Origin: JBOZRQ01 sp050789255
Lineage (GTDB): Bacteria; Bacillota; Sulfobacillia; Symbiobacteriales; Symbiobacteriaceae
DNA: 64,000 bases
Reading direction: 5' to 3'
NCBI GenBank assembly: GCA_050789255.1
Contig: JBOZRQ010000046.1
Location: 62,001-126,000, forward strand
Shown here: in pieces, positions 43,079-51,155 of the stretch
How the letters are laid out: the number at the start of each line of letters is the position of its first letter
Position numbering within the stretch: the first letter of the stretch is position 1
Made by a program: the position numbers and the translations under genes
The notes under the pieces: generated by a model
Database searches by the model: none
What the model saw: the letters and a program-made list of their open reading frames with translations, nothing else
Told to the model about the DNA's origin: nothing

Positions 43079-45427
43079 ATGGCGAGAAGCTCGAAGGTAT
43101 GCGCGGTCTTGTGTACGCTGCTCCTGGCACTGCTCACCGGTCAGAGTGCCATGGCCGCCGGCGGTCAGGTGACCGACCAGTTCCAGGCGGACGCCCTGGT
43201 TGCATGCGGCGGGTCGATCAACGCATCCCTTACCCTCAATGGTCAGAGCCCCCCGCCCACCCTGCAGCCCGTCGATGTGATGCTCACGCTGGACCGCTCA
43301 GGCAGCATGAACGGTGCCGGTATGAGCGGTCTCAAGTCGGCCGCCCACGCCTTCGTCGATCACATGGACAACTTTGATGGCGCCAATGACGACAACATTA
43401 CCGCCAGCCGCGTCGGTCTGGTCTCCTTCGCTGACACGGCCAACCTTGATGCTGCGTTGACCCATAATGCGGCCGCCTTGAACGCCGCGATCACCGGCCT
43501 GGTCGCCAACGGCAACACCAACATCAGCCATGGCATCGACCTGGCGCAGGCGCAACTCGCAGGAAGTATGGCCAAGCGCGTGATGATCTTCATGAGCGAC
43601 GGCAACCCGACCCGCACCAACCGCGGCGGCAACCCTACGACCGATGCGATCGCTGCAGCCAACGCAGCGAAGTCCGCAGGGACAGAGATCTACGCGATCG
43701 GCCTGGGCGCCAGCATTAGCACCAGCCTGCTGCAGAACATCGCATCGGGCAACGACCACGTCTACATCGCTCCGACGGGTGCTCAGCTCCAGCAGATCTT
43801 CCAGACCATCGCCACGAAGGTGGCCGGCCCGGCCGCCACGGGCATGCAGTACCGGGTGCAGAACAGCGACGACTTTTCGGTGACGGCGGCCACGGCCACC
43901 AAGGGCGCCGTCGCCATGACGCCCGATGGCTTCGTGTGGACCCTGAGCGAGTTGAGCACCGAGAGCGTGAGCATCAGCTACACCATGGCCCACACCGGCA
44001 CCACCAACGGGCTCAAGCCGGCCCACGCCATGGCCCAGCTGAGCTGGATGGACGACGACGGCCAACCCCAGCAGCGCTCCTACGACGGACATATGGTGAT
44101 GGTCACCGGGTGCAACCACCCGCCGGTCGCCGACGCCGGACCCGACCAGGTGCTCCCCATGACCGGCCCCGCCGGAGCGGCGGTCACCCTGGATGGCTCG
44201 GCCTCCACCGATGACGGCCAGAACCAGCCGCTCACCTACAACTGGAACGAGGGTCCCACCGTGCTGGGCACTGGCGCTACCCTTAGCCACACCTTCCCGC
44301 TGGGCGTGCATAGCGTCACGCTCACGGTCTTCGATGGCGAGTTTACCGCCACCGATGAAGTGATGATCACCATCGAAGATCGCATGGCGCCGGTAACCAC
44401 CATCACCCTGACGGGGAGCATGGGCAGCGGCGGCTGGTACGTCTCGGCGGTAGGGGTCAGCGTCACAGCGGACGATAACCCGGGCGGCTCCGGGGTAGAC
44501 TACACCTCGGTCTTGCTCGACGGCGGGGCGGCCGGAACAGCCTTCACGGTCGGCGTCGACGGGAACCACACGGTCCAGGCCCACTCGGTGGATCACGCCG
44601 GTAACAGTGAGAGCGAGCAGGTCGTCAGCTTCAAGGTCGACACCATGCCGCCTGACGTGGCGGCGACCCTCTCCCCGGCGGCGCCCTCCGGCTCCAATGG
44701 CTGGTACACCGGCGCCGTCCAGGTGGCCCTCACCGCCTCCGATGCCACCTCGGGCGTCGCCGCCATCGAGTACAGCGTCAACGGCGGCGCATGGCAGGCC
44801 TACGTCGGACCGGGTGACATGGATGCCGACGGTCTGTACGATGTGGCCTTCCGGGCGGCGGACCAGGCCGGCAATCAGTCGGCCGTCAGCCACGCCACCT
44901 TCCGTATCGACTCGACCGCACCGATGCTCAGCGTGACGTCACCCATGGCGGCGAACTACTCCCCGGACCAGATGATCGCCATCGCCTGGAGCGCCGCTGA
45001 CGCTATGTCCGGCGTGGCAAGCTCGACGGCGATGCTCGACGGTGCACCCGTGGCCAACGGTCAGATGGTGGATGCGCTTACGCTGTCCCTCGGCGCCCAC
45101 ACGCTCACCGTCACCGCCACCGATCTGGCGGGCAACAGCACCACGGTCACGGTCAGCTTTGAGGTCATGGTGACCTACGACAGCCTGGAGGCGGTCAAGC
45201 ACCATTTCTACGCAATGGGCTGGATCGACAACGAGGGCACCGTCAAGAGCCTGGACCAGAAGCTGCGGGCGGCCCTCAGCGCCCATGACAAGGGCAACCA
45301 CAACGCAGAAAACAACATACTGGGCGCCTTCCTCTCTGAGGTGGCCGCCCAGCGTGGCAAGCACATCACCAACGCCGCCGCTGACTACCTGACAAAGTAC
45401 GCTCGTTGGCTGATGAACCACCACTAG
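43079..45427 (+). CDS. secreted vWA-PKD-Ig-repeat protein with C-terminal FIMAH domain
   Basis: A 782-residue exported protein. The signal peptide is MARSSKVCAVLCTLLLALLTGQSAMA. A von Willebrand A domain (about residues 62-260) has an intact MIDAS start LDRSGSMNG and later VMIFMSDGNPT. A PKD-like domain (HPPVADAGPDQVLPM...DGSASTDDGQNQPLTYNW) lies at about 342-430. Two or three bacterial Ig/OmpL47-type modules follow (GWYVSAVGVSVTADDN, GWYTGAVQVALTASDATSGVAAIEYSVNGG). The last 85 residues are a FIMAH helical domain (YDSLEAVKHHFYAMGWI...ADYLTKYARWL). There is no LPXTG or membrane anchor, so it is probably secreted or held by FIMAH/Ig domains. A metal-dependent adhesion role is the usual expectation for such vWA proteins. 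RBS AAGGGG is 13 bases away. Confidence 0.88.
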   Translation: MARSSKVCAVLCTLLLALLTGQSAMAAGGQVTDQFQADALVACGGSINASLTLNGQSPPPTLQPVDVMLTLDRSGSMNGAGMSGLKSAAHAFVDHMDNFDGANDDNITASRVGLVSFADTANLDAALTHNAAALNAAITGLVANGNTNISHGIDLAQAQLAGSMAKRVMIFMSDGNPTRTNRGGNPTTDAIAAANAAKSAGTEIYAIGLGASISTSLLQNIASGNDHVYIAPTGAQLQQIFQTIATKVAGPAATGMQYRVQNSDDFSVTAATATKGAVAMTPDGFVWTLSELSTESVSISYTMAHTGTTNGLKPAHAMAQLSWMDDDGQPQQRSYDGHMVMVTGCNHPPVADAGPDQVLPMTGPAGAAVTLDGSASTDDGQNQPLTYNWNEGPTVLGTGATLSHTFPLGVHSVTLTVFDGEFTATDEVMITIEDRMAPVTTITLTGSMGSGGWYVSAVGVSVTADDNPGGSGVDYTSVLLDGGAAGTAFTVGVDGNHTVQAHSVDHAGNSESEQVVSFKVDTMPPDVAATLSPAAPSGSNGWYTGAVQVALTASDATSGVAAIEYSVNGGAWQAYVGPGDMDADGLYDVAFRAADQAGNQSAVSHATFRIDSTAPMLSVTSPMAANYSPDQMIAIAWSAADAMSGVASSTAMLDGAPVANGQMVDALTLSLGAHTLTVTATDLAGNSTTVTVSFEVMVTYDSLEAVKHHFYAMGWIDNEGTVKSLDQKLRAALSAHDKGNHNAENNILGAFLSEVAAQRGKHITNAAADYLTKYARWLMNHH

Positions 45428-45439
45428 GAGAAAGGCGGG

Positions 45440-45478
45440 ACCCCGGCCCCACCCATCGAGTGGGGCCGGGGTTCATCT
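45440..45478 (+). terminator. rho-independent terminator
   Basis: Perfect 12-bp stem ACCCCGGCCCCA/TGGGGCCGGGGT (45440-45451, 45461-45472), followed by TCATCTTT. Confidence 0.85.
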
Positions 45479-45486
45479 TTGGGTAC

Positions 45487-45515
45487 TTGACTGGTGGCAG
45501 AGCAGATACTACGAT
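45487..45515 (+). promoter_or_regulatory. sigma-A-type promoter of the metal-chaperone operon
   Basis: TTGACT (45487-45492), 17-base spacer, TACGAT (45510-45515). The predicted start of transcription is near 45522, just before a perfect palindromic repeat. Confidence 0.7.
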
Positions 45516-45528
45516 AGAAAATAGAAAC

Positions 45529-45549
45529 GGGTACCCCCTATGGGTACCC
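45529..45549. promoter_or_regulatory. GGGTACCC direct/inverted repeat, candidate copper-repressor (CsoR-like) operator
   Basis: GGGTACCC (45529-45536), CCTAT, GGGTACCC (45542-45549). The centre reads TACCCCCTATGGGTA, similar in style to CsoR-type G/C-tract operators. It lies just downstream of the -10 box of the HMA chaperone gene, where a bound repressor would block transcription. The regulator gene is not in the window. Confidence 0.5.
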
Positions 45550-45571
45550 AACCCCAAAGGAGCGATCAAGC

Positions 45572-45778
45572 ATGGCGAAGTCTACCATCGCGATTCGCGG
45601 CATGTCCTGAGGCCACTGCGTAATGGGCGTTAAGAAGGCCCTTGCCGGCGTGCCCGGCATCAACGTACTGACTGTGGAGATTGGCAAGGCGGAAGTGGAG
45701 TACCAGGGTAGCCTCAACGTCGAGAAAATCAAGGAAGCTATCGACGACGAGGGCTACGAGGTCATCTCGATCGCCTAG
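45572..45778 (+). CDS. HMA-domain metal chaperone (CopZ/MerP-like), putative selenoprotein with in-frame UGA at codon 13
   Basis: A 68-residue HMA domain. ATG 45572 follows AAAGGAG. The metal-binding loop normally reads GMxCxxC; here codons 10-16 are Gly-Met-Ser-TGA-Gly-His-Cys, so the UGA at 45608-45610 falls exactly on the first metal-binding Cys. The frame then continues intact through VKKALAGVPGI, VEIGKAEVEY and IKEAIDDEGYEV to TAG. This is the pattern of selenocysteine replacing Cys, not of decay. A small stem-loop starts 14 bases after the UGA (45625-45641), the usual position for a bacterial SECIS. It would bind Cu(I), Hg(II) or another soft metal through Sec13 and Cys16. The next gene starts 1 base after the stop. 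Confidence 0.8.
45625..45641 (+). promoter_or_regulatory. putative bacterial SECIS element of the HMA selenoprotein
   Basis: GGGC (45625-45628), 9-base loop GTTAAGAAG, GCCC (45638-45641), beginning 14 bases downstream of the UGA codon inside the coding sequence. The loop starts with GU as in several bacterial SECIS loops. The stem is short; the structure is predicted by eye. Confidence 0.45.
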
Positions 45779-45779
45779 C

Positions 45780-46415
45780 ATGGAAGAGCAGGTCTGCCGC
45801 TACGCAGTCACCCCCGGGGTGGGATCGGTCTTCTTCTCGCCGGAGCAGCTTCAGTTGATCGGCGAGGTGGCCGGCGCCGAGGGGCGCATTGAGCTGAACA
45901 GTTTCATGCAGTTGATCGTCCATACCCGCGGCGAGAACCTGGCCGAACAGCACGAACGCCTTCGCTCCGCTGGGCTCGGCATCTATCCGGTCGGGCCGGT
46001 GGTCAAGAACCTGCATACCTGCACCTTCTGCATGGGGGAGCGGGTGGACGGGCTCCCGGATGCCCAGCGGCTGGACAGCCTGGTGGCTGGGGCCAATGTG
46101 CCGTTTCCGGTGCGAATCGGATTCAGCGGATGCGCTAACAACTGCGGCGAGGCAATCGTCCGCGACGTTGGCGTGGTCCGCATGGACGGCGATCGGTACG
46201 ACCTGTACGTCGGCGGTAAGCCTGGAAGCCTCAATCCGCTCTTCGGTCTGCGCGTGGCCGAGGGAATCACCTCGAGTAACCTGGTGGCCGCGGTCTCTGC
46301 GCTCCTTGTCTGCTACCGGCAGAACGCCAGGGGCAAGGAGCGGCTGTGGAGGAATGTCCAGCGGCTCGGTGTGGAGCCCTACCGGCAGGCGGTAGCGCAA
46401 AGCGCACAGACATAA
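45780..46415 (+). CDS. small sulfite/nitrite reductase ferredoxin-like protein with 4Fe-4S cysteines
   Basis: A 211-residue protein. The first 70 residues match the NIR_SIR ferredoxin-like half domain (GVGSVFFSPEQLQLIGEVA...IELNSFMQLIVHT). The second part carries NLHTCTFCMGE and IGFSGCANNCGEAIVRDVGVV, corresponding to the Fe-S/siroheme segment. The second cysteine pair (GCANNC) has the family spacing, but the first is C-x2-C rather than the usual C-x5-C, so cofactor binding may differ. ATG 45780 is 1 base after the HMA gene stop and has no strong ribosome site of its own, indicating translational coupling. Single-half proteins of this kind occur in anaerobic Firmicutes and are not proven nitrite reductases. 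Its tie to a Sec-containing metal chaperone is unusual. Confidence 0.75.
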   Translation: MEEQVCRYAVTPGVGSVFFSPEQLQLIGEVAGAEGRIELNSFMQLIVHTRGENLAEQHERLRSAGLGIYPVGPVVKNLHTCTFCMGERVDGLPDAQRLDSLVAGANVPFPVRIGFSGCANNCGEAIVRDVGVVRMDGDRYDLYVGGKPGSLNPLFGLRVAEGITSSNLVAAVSALLVCYRQNARGKERLWRNVQRLGVEPYRQAVAQSAQT

Positions 46416-46449
46416 AAAAGGGCGCCCTTCCTCAGCGGAAAGGGCGCCC
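46414..46449. terminator. bidirectional terminator
   Basis: GGGCGCCC (46420-46427) with GGGCGCCC (46442-46449), extended by TTCC/GGAA. On the reverse strand a run of six T follows (46414-46419), ending the YdjM-type gene; on the + strand ACTTTGTGT follows. Confidence 0.85.
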
Positions 46450-46464
46450 ACTTTGTGTGCCATA

Positions 46465-47319
46465 TCAGTCGACCCGGACGCGGAGTGGACGGAAATCCGC
46501 CCGCATCTGCCGCAGTACATCGGCCCAGACTACCGCATGGCCCTCCTGATCCTCTTCGACCAGGGCATACGGGTACTCGGCGGTCTGGAGGAACGAGGCG
46601 ACCTGCGGATCTTGCATGGAGGCCCGGACCAGCGGCGAGTCGACCTTCTCGAAGGTGTTGATGATCTGGCGCCGGCCCTTGCGCCAGTAGCCAAACTCAA
46701 TCGTGGTCCCCGTCTCCTTGATGAATCGCCAGCCGGCGAACCAGGGAACCACGCGGACCTTTACCGGATCTTCGCCCTTCAGCCCGTAGAACAGGCGCCG
46801 GGCCACTGCCAGCCGGTAGACTACGTACAGCGGGATCACGAAGAAGGAGAGCGCCAGGAGCGTCTTGGAGGTTACGCCGAGGGCGACAGCCAGCGTGGGG
46901 GCGCCCAGTGTGACCACCAGGAACGGATCGAGGATATGCAGCACGCCGATGTCCACCGACCGGCCGTTGAACGGCCAGAACGGCCTGGCGCCGAACAGGT
47001 TGAGGCAGTCCATGCCCAGGTGCACCAGGTTGCCCAGCAGCGCCCATGCGAAGACGAGGCTGAAGGGGGCCTCGGGGTAGGCCAGCCGCAGTCCGGCGGC
47101 GGTAACCAGCGCCAGGACCACGACCCCGGGAAGCGTGTGCGTCACGGTCCGATGCATTTTGATGTCACGGCGCAGCAGCAGGCTGAGGGGAACATCAATA
47201 TCGGGAAGCGAATTACCAATCAATGATGCCCAGTAGACCGCGGCGCCTGCGGGCGGAGCGATGCTGCTCGCTACCGCGCCCATGGCGTGGCCTACCAGAA
47301 GATGCGTCAGCGAGTCCAT
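46465..47319 (-). CDS. membrane-bound metal-dependent hydrolase, YdjM family
   Basis: A 284-residue protein. The N-terminus MDSLTHLLVGHAMGAV, then LIGNSLPDIDVPLSLL...HRTVTHTLPG and LGNLVHLGMDCLNLFGARPFWPF, carry the conserved His and Asp residues of the LexA-regulated/YdjM hydrolase family (PF04307-like). Four to five transmembrane helices occupy the first 175 residues; a soluble C-terminal domain of about 100 residues follows. ATG is preceded by GGAGGGTG. The substrate is unknown; members are proposed phospholipid- or DNA-damage-linked hydrolases. It is a single-gene unit with its own strong terminator. Confidence 0.85.
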   Translation of the reverse strand: MDSLTHLLVGHAMGAVASSIAPPAGAAVYWASLIGNSLPDIDVPLSLLLRRDIKMHRTVTHTLPGVVVLALVTAAGLRLAYPEAPFSLVFAWALLGNLVHLGMDCLNLFGARPFWPFNGRSVDIGVLHILDPFLVVTLGAPTLAVALGVTSKTLLALSFFVIPLYVVYRLAVARRLFYGLKGEDPVKVRVVPWFAGWRFIKETGTTIEFGYWRKGRRQIINTFEKVDSPLVRASMQDPQVASFLQTAEYPYALVEEDQEGHAVVWADVLRQMRADFRPLRVRVD

Positions 47320-47454
47320 TTCGTTTACACCCTCCTGTATTAAAAACGATATCTATGATACATGAAGCTTATTCGCAACGCCAGACGATCTTATCGGCTG
47401 ACAGAAACTGATCAACACGCAGACCATTGTATGGTCCGCACTCAAAACGGCCTT

Positions 47455-47496
47455 GCAAAAAAGCAGCCCTGCCCCGATAACGTTGGGGCAGGGCTG
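47455..47496 (-). terminator. rho-independent terminator of the second BTAD regulator gene
   Basis: Perfect 12-bp stem CAGCCCTGCCCC/GGGGCAGGGCTG (47464-47475, 47485-47496), followed on the reverse strand by GCTTTTTTG. Confidence 0.92.
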
Positions 47497-47509
47497 TTTG
47501 GGTTTCGAG

Positions 47510-50500
47510 CTACTTTCGGCGGGATGCCCGCTTTTGGACCGTGTCGGCCGCAGCGACCGATTCGCTCTCCATGGAGAGGGCGAGCTGAAGGAGCGACTCG
47601 GTGGCCCGGGAAGGGGTGACGCCCAGCCCAGTCTGCAGCGCTTCACGGCAGGCGGAGTACTGCTGGCGGGCTGCAGCCACCTGGCCGTTCTCCAGGTAGA
47701 TGCGAATCAAGGCCTGGTGTGCCGGCTCGTGGGTCGGGTCTACTGCCAGCCGCTGCTTGTAGGCCAGGATCGCCTTGGCGGGGTCCTGCGCCTCCTGCCA
47801 GTAGTACTCGCCCAGCCAGTCGACGGCCCGGGAGTATTGGTCGCGCAGGGTGGAGCGCAGCTCTTCAAGCACCGGGCTGTAGGGGTCGTCGGCACAGAAA
47901 TCGCCCCGGTAGGCCTTGCACGCCGACTCGTAGTGGGCGGCGGCCTCCGATCCGGCCGCCTCCTCGGCGTTGGCCAGGGCCTCCCGGAACTGGTCGAGGT
48001 CGATCTGGACCTCGGGCTGCCGGCTAAACCAGATCAGCCCGCCCTCAGCCTGGATGTACCGCGACTTGCTGCGGCCGCCCAGGTGCGGTTCCAGCAGGCG
48101 CCGTAGGTGATGAAGGGTGACGCGCAGGCTTGTGTCGGCGGCCTCGGCGTCCAGGTCGGGCCAGAGCCTGTCCACGATCAGGTCCCGGGGCGCCGGCCCG
48201 TCCTGGGAGACCAGCAGGACCAGCAGGTTGCCGGCCTTGCGCTTCTTCAGCGCCTTGACGTCAACCGGCTCGGTGCCAACGGTCACGGCCAGCGGACCCA
48301 GGCACTGGATGCGGACCGGAGCGGGACCGGTGGCCAGGCTGACGACCCGGCGGCGGTCGCCGGGGGTGAGGAGTTGGGAGAAGAGTTCCCGCGCCTGCTC
48401 ATCGGGCAGGGCCTGCCAGGCGGCCGGCACCAGCCGGGCCTCGGTCTCCATCAGGGTGATGCCGTTTTGCAGCACGTTGGCCGGCAGGCGCTCGGACATC
48501 AGGCGGATCAGGTCGAGGCAGAGGTCGGTCTTGACCCCGTAGGCCAGGCCGTAGATGACCACAGCCATCGCCAGCTGCCACTCGTGCAGGGCGAAAAACT
48601 CGTAGCCACGCACGTTGCACTCGCCGAGGGCCTCCTGCAGCAGGGCCACCGCTTCCGGCCGCGACTCGGTGCGGGACTGGCGGAACTCAGCGATGGCAAG
48701 GGTGAGAGTCAGGACCATCCTGTCATACAAATGGCTCTGATTTGAACTGAGTTTTGCCAGGGCCCTCTCGGCCAGTCTTGCTGCCGAGGCAGCGTTGCCC
48801 GTGTGGAAGAGGTGAAGGAGGACCGTTTCAGTGATGGGTTTGGCATGGACATTAGCACGGTCCGTCTGTTTTACCCACTGCATAGCTTCATTAGCGTACT
48901 GAACGGACGCTTGACACTGTCCGGAGAGCCGGTAAAGGGCTGACAACTCGCCAGCCAGCGCTCCCTTCATTTCCTTGTTCCCGAGCTCTTCGGCCAAAGC
49001 GTTTGCCGTGGAAGCCAGGGCAGCGGCTTTGGTGAACTCGCCGAGCCGGGTATAGGCGTACAGGAGGTATCCCGCGGCATAGCCGCGCCTGACTTTGCGG
49101 CTGGATGACGACAACATCGGTTCACAGATTCGTACTGCATCACGGAATCGGCCCACCTGGTTGTACATCCAAGCCAGATTCACACCGACTTCGTACAACT
49201 GTTCCCCTTGAGCCAAGTGAATCTCTACGCCGCGCTCCATCAAGCGAACGGCCGAAGTGTGATCTCCCAGGTGGGCCCTCACCACCCCGAGCAGATCAGA
49301 CACCTGGGCTTCGCCAGCGAGGTCTCCTACCTCGACACAGAGGGCCAACGCATTTCTCAGGTCCTGTTCAACTGCCTCGCTCGCCCCGTTGGTGGTGTAC
49401 CCCAACATTGCCCGGCGCACAAGGAGGACGCCCTCCTCGTGCCTGAGGTCTGGCCGTAGGGCCAAAGAGGCTTCATTATAGGCCTGGACGGCTTCATCGT
49501 ACTGTTGGTGCAGGAAGTGAATCTCACCGATGAGCGTTAGCGCCTGCACCGTGCCGCGGGAATCCCCTCGTTCCTGAAACGATCGCAGAGCGAGCCTGCC
49601 CATGCCCATGGCGTTGTCCCTGTTTCCGGAATTCATCGCATGACGGGCTTCGCACAACGAGATCCATGGGTACCGTTCTTTGGTCTCGGTCGGCAAATAG
49701 GACAATAGGCCACGTAGGCGCTCAAGCTTGTTCGTTCGCAACCACACAGGTGCCAACTGCTCCACTAGTCCTGCTGCCTCATCTAGCCATTCACCGCGAA
49801 GATAGTATCGGACCGCCTCTTCCGGCAGGTCCTTCAACAGGTGCCAGTCGCCGGCTTTTTTATGGAGTTCGCGGTAGGTCAGGCCGGAGTCTCGTGAGCG
49901 GAGCCGTTCCTGCAGGAATCGCTGTAACAAGTGGTGGTAACGGAAGGAGTCCGGGCCAAGTTGAGTCAGCAGAATGTTTGAGTTCAGCAAATGGCTTAGG
50001 ACAAGCGAAGAATCCCTGCGATCCAATATGGCATCACAGCTAAGTGGTGAGCACGCATCGAGTATTGAACTTTCCTCCATAAAACGTTGCGTGTCTAGAG
50101 ACAGGCTTTGGAGTAGTTCATCAGCCAGATACGTGAATAGATCCGAAGGAAGGGCCCCTCCGAGTAAGCTCTCAACAGTTCCTCGGCGTTTTAGCCCTGA
50201 TGCCAGCAAGACCAGTGCGGCCGACCAGCCCTCAGTGAGGTGGCAAATCTGCTCTAGCTGAAGGTCATCCAAGGAGATGCCGCCCATCTCTTGCATAAAC
50301 GTGCGGACCTCACCAGGGGTGAAGCGGAGATCGTCTTCCGTGAGATCTACCGCCTCTTGAATCACCTTCATTCTGGCTGTTGAGAAGGGAAGTGGTGTGC
50401 GAGAGCACACGTAAAAATGAACGTGCTCACCGCAGTACTGCATCAGGCTTGAGACGAGTTGTACCGCAGGTGACTCGCGCTCAATCAGATGAAAGTCATC

Positions 50501-50887
50501 CAGTACAACGGCCACATCACCAGGGCATACGCTTAGATCCTCCACCAGTAAATGCATGAACTCAGCCGTGGGCCTTTCATTTTCTAGTGCCTGAAGTGAT
50601 CGGGAGCCACCTCCCAAGTCTCTTTTGATGCCCTGAGAGAGGTACATCAAGAGAGTCCTTACATCACTGTCGCCTGGATCAAGCTGTAGCCATAAGTATG
50701 GGACAGACGATTCGGAGAGGAAATGGGCCAGCGTACAGGTCTTGCCGTGGCCGGCAGCGGCAATCAACGCGGTGAGCCGACGTGAAAGACCATCTCGAAG
50801 AAGTTTGGTAAGGTGCGGTCTCGGCAAATGCCACCGGGAGGTCCTGGGGCGCGATAGCTTTGTTACCAGAAAGAGTGGTGTCTCCAA
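47510..50887 (-). CDS. MalT/LuxR-like STAND ATPase, TPR and BTAD transcriptional activator
   Basis: A 1125-residue regulator from a TTG start (50885-50887) with AAGGAGGT upstream. The N-terminus FLVTKLSRPRTSRWHLPRPHL and P-loop AAAGHGKTCTLAHFL (about residues 43-57), then VVLDDFHLI and the winged-helix YHHLLQRFLQERL, follow the MalT type NTPase. Residues about 380-830 are TPR repeats. The C-terminal 250 residues are a winged helix (IQCLGPLAVTVGTEPVDV) plus BTAD (ILAYKQRLAVDPTHEPAHQALIRIYLENG). GC content shifts sharply inside the gene: sampled lines give about 45 percent near 50.05 kb against about 68 percent near 47.9 kb. It is divergent from a secreted Cys peptide gene; direct repeats between them fit a SARP/BTAD site. 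Confidence 0.9.
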   Translation of the reverse strand: METPLFLVTKLSRPRTSRWHLPRPHLTKLLRDGLSRRLTALIAAAGHGKTCTLAHFLSESSVPYLWLQLDPGDSDVRTLLMYLSQGIKRDLGGGSRSLQALENERPTAEFMHLLVEDLSVCPGDVAVVLDDFHLIERESPAVQLVSSLMQYCGEHVHFYVCSRTPLPFSTARMKVIQEAVDLTEDDLRFTPGEVRTFMQEMGGISLDDLQLEQICHLTEGWSAALVLLASGLKRRGTVESLLGGALPSDLFTYLADELLQSLSLDTQRFMEESSILDACSPLSCDAILDRRDSSLVLSHLLNSNILLTQLGPDSFRYHHLLQRFLQERLRSRDSGLTYRELHKKAGDWHLLKDLPEEAVRYYLRGEWLDEAAGLVEQLAPVWLRTNKLERLRGLLSYLPTETKERYPWISLCEARHAMNSGNRDNAMGMGRLALRSFQERGDSRGTVQALTLIGEIHFLHQQYDEAVQAYNEASLALRPDLRHEEGVLLVRRAMLGYTTNGASEAVEQDLRNALALCVEVGDLAGEAQVSDLLGVVRAHLGDHTSAVRLMERGVEIHLAQGEQLYEVGVNLAWMYNQVGRFRDAVRICEPMLSSSSRKVRRGYAAGYLLYAYTRLGEFTKAAALASTANALAEELGNKEMKGALAGELSALYRLSGQCQASVQYANEAMQWVKQTDRANVHAKPITETVLLHLFHTGNAASAARLAERALAKLSSNQSHLYDRMVLTLTLAIAEFRQSRTESRPEAVALLQEALGECNVRGYEFFALHEWQLAMAVVIYGLAYGVKTDLCLDLIRLMSERLPANVLQNGITLMETEARLVPAAWQALPDEQARELFSQLLTPGDRRRVVSLATGPAPVRIQCLGPLAVTVGTEPVDVKALKKRKAGNLLVLLVSQDGPAPRDLIVDRLWPDLDAEAADTSLRVTLHHLRRLLEPHLGGRSKSRYIQAEGGLIWFSRQPEVQIDLDQFREALANAEEAAGSEAAAHYESACKAYRGDFCADDPYSPVLEELRSTLRDQYSRAVDWLGEYYWQEAQDPAKAILAYKQRLAVDPTHEPAHQALIRIYLENGQVAAARQQYSACREALQTGLGVTPSRATESLLQLALSMESESVAAADTVQKRASRRK

Positions 50888-50907
50888 AGGTTAACGGACC
50901 TCCTTTT

Positions 50908-50941
50908 CGGTAACGAGACGGTAACATGCCGGCATGTATGA
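50908..50941 (+). promoter_or_regulatory. BTAD/SARP-type direct repeats and -10 box of the peptide-HD-GYP operon
   Basis: CGGTAAC occurs at 50908-50914 and again at 50919-50925, an 11-bp period. TATGAT (50936-50941) lies 10 bases after the second copy and no -35 box is visible. SARP-family activators bind heptamer direct repeats at 11-bp spacing that replace the -35 region about 8 bp upstream of -10. A BTAD regulator gene starts 21 bases away on the other strand. Confidence 0.6.
50924..50937. repeat. perfect 14-bp palindrome
   Basis: ACATGCCGGCATGT, between the direct repeats and the -10 box of the peptide gene. It could be a second operator or part of the same control region. Confidence 0.5.
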
Positions 50942-51001
50942 TGCAAATGTAAACAACGCCTGACCCACTTCGGGGTTAGATTTATTGGGGGAAAACATAA
51001 C

Positions 51002-51106
51002 ATGCGCCGTCTTGCCGTCGTTATCATCGCTGCTTCTCTGCTGCTCCTTCCTACTGTGGCCAGCGCCGACTACGGTCCGTGCGTTATCGGCTGCGCTCAG
51101 CCTTAA
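51002..51106 (+). CDS. secreted 34-residue cysteine peptide, candidate signalling peptide
   Basis: ATG 51002 is 9 bases after GGGGGA. MRRLAVVIIAASLLLLPTVASA is a textbook signal peptide with an A-S-A cleavage site, leaving a 12-residue mature peptide DYGPCVIGCAQP. Its two Cys residues (C-x3-C) could form a small disulfide or thioether-like ring. TAA is at 51104. The gene is 50 bases upstream of an HD-GYP gene in the same orientation and divergent from the 1125-residue BTAD regulator, whose probable binding repeats lie at this promoter. I infer an exported peptide signal, perhaps sensed by the regulator's TPR region. No known pheromone family is recognised, and a bacteriocin-like role is possible. 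Confidence 0.65.
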   Translation: MRRLAVVIIAASLLLLPTVASADYGPCVIGCAQP

Positions 51107-51155
51107 CTAACAGCCATCAGACCTAGCCACGTCGCAGCACAGGGGGGAATCTCAC

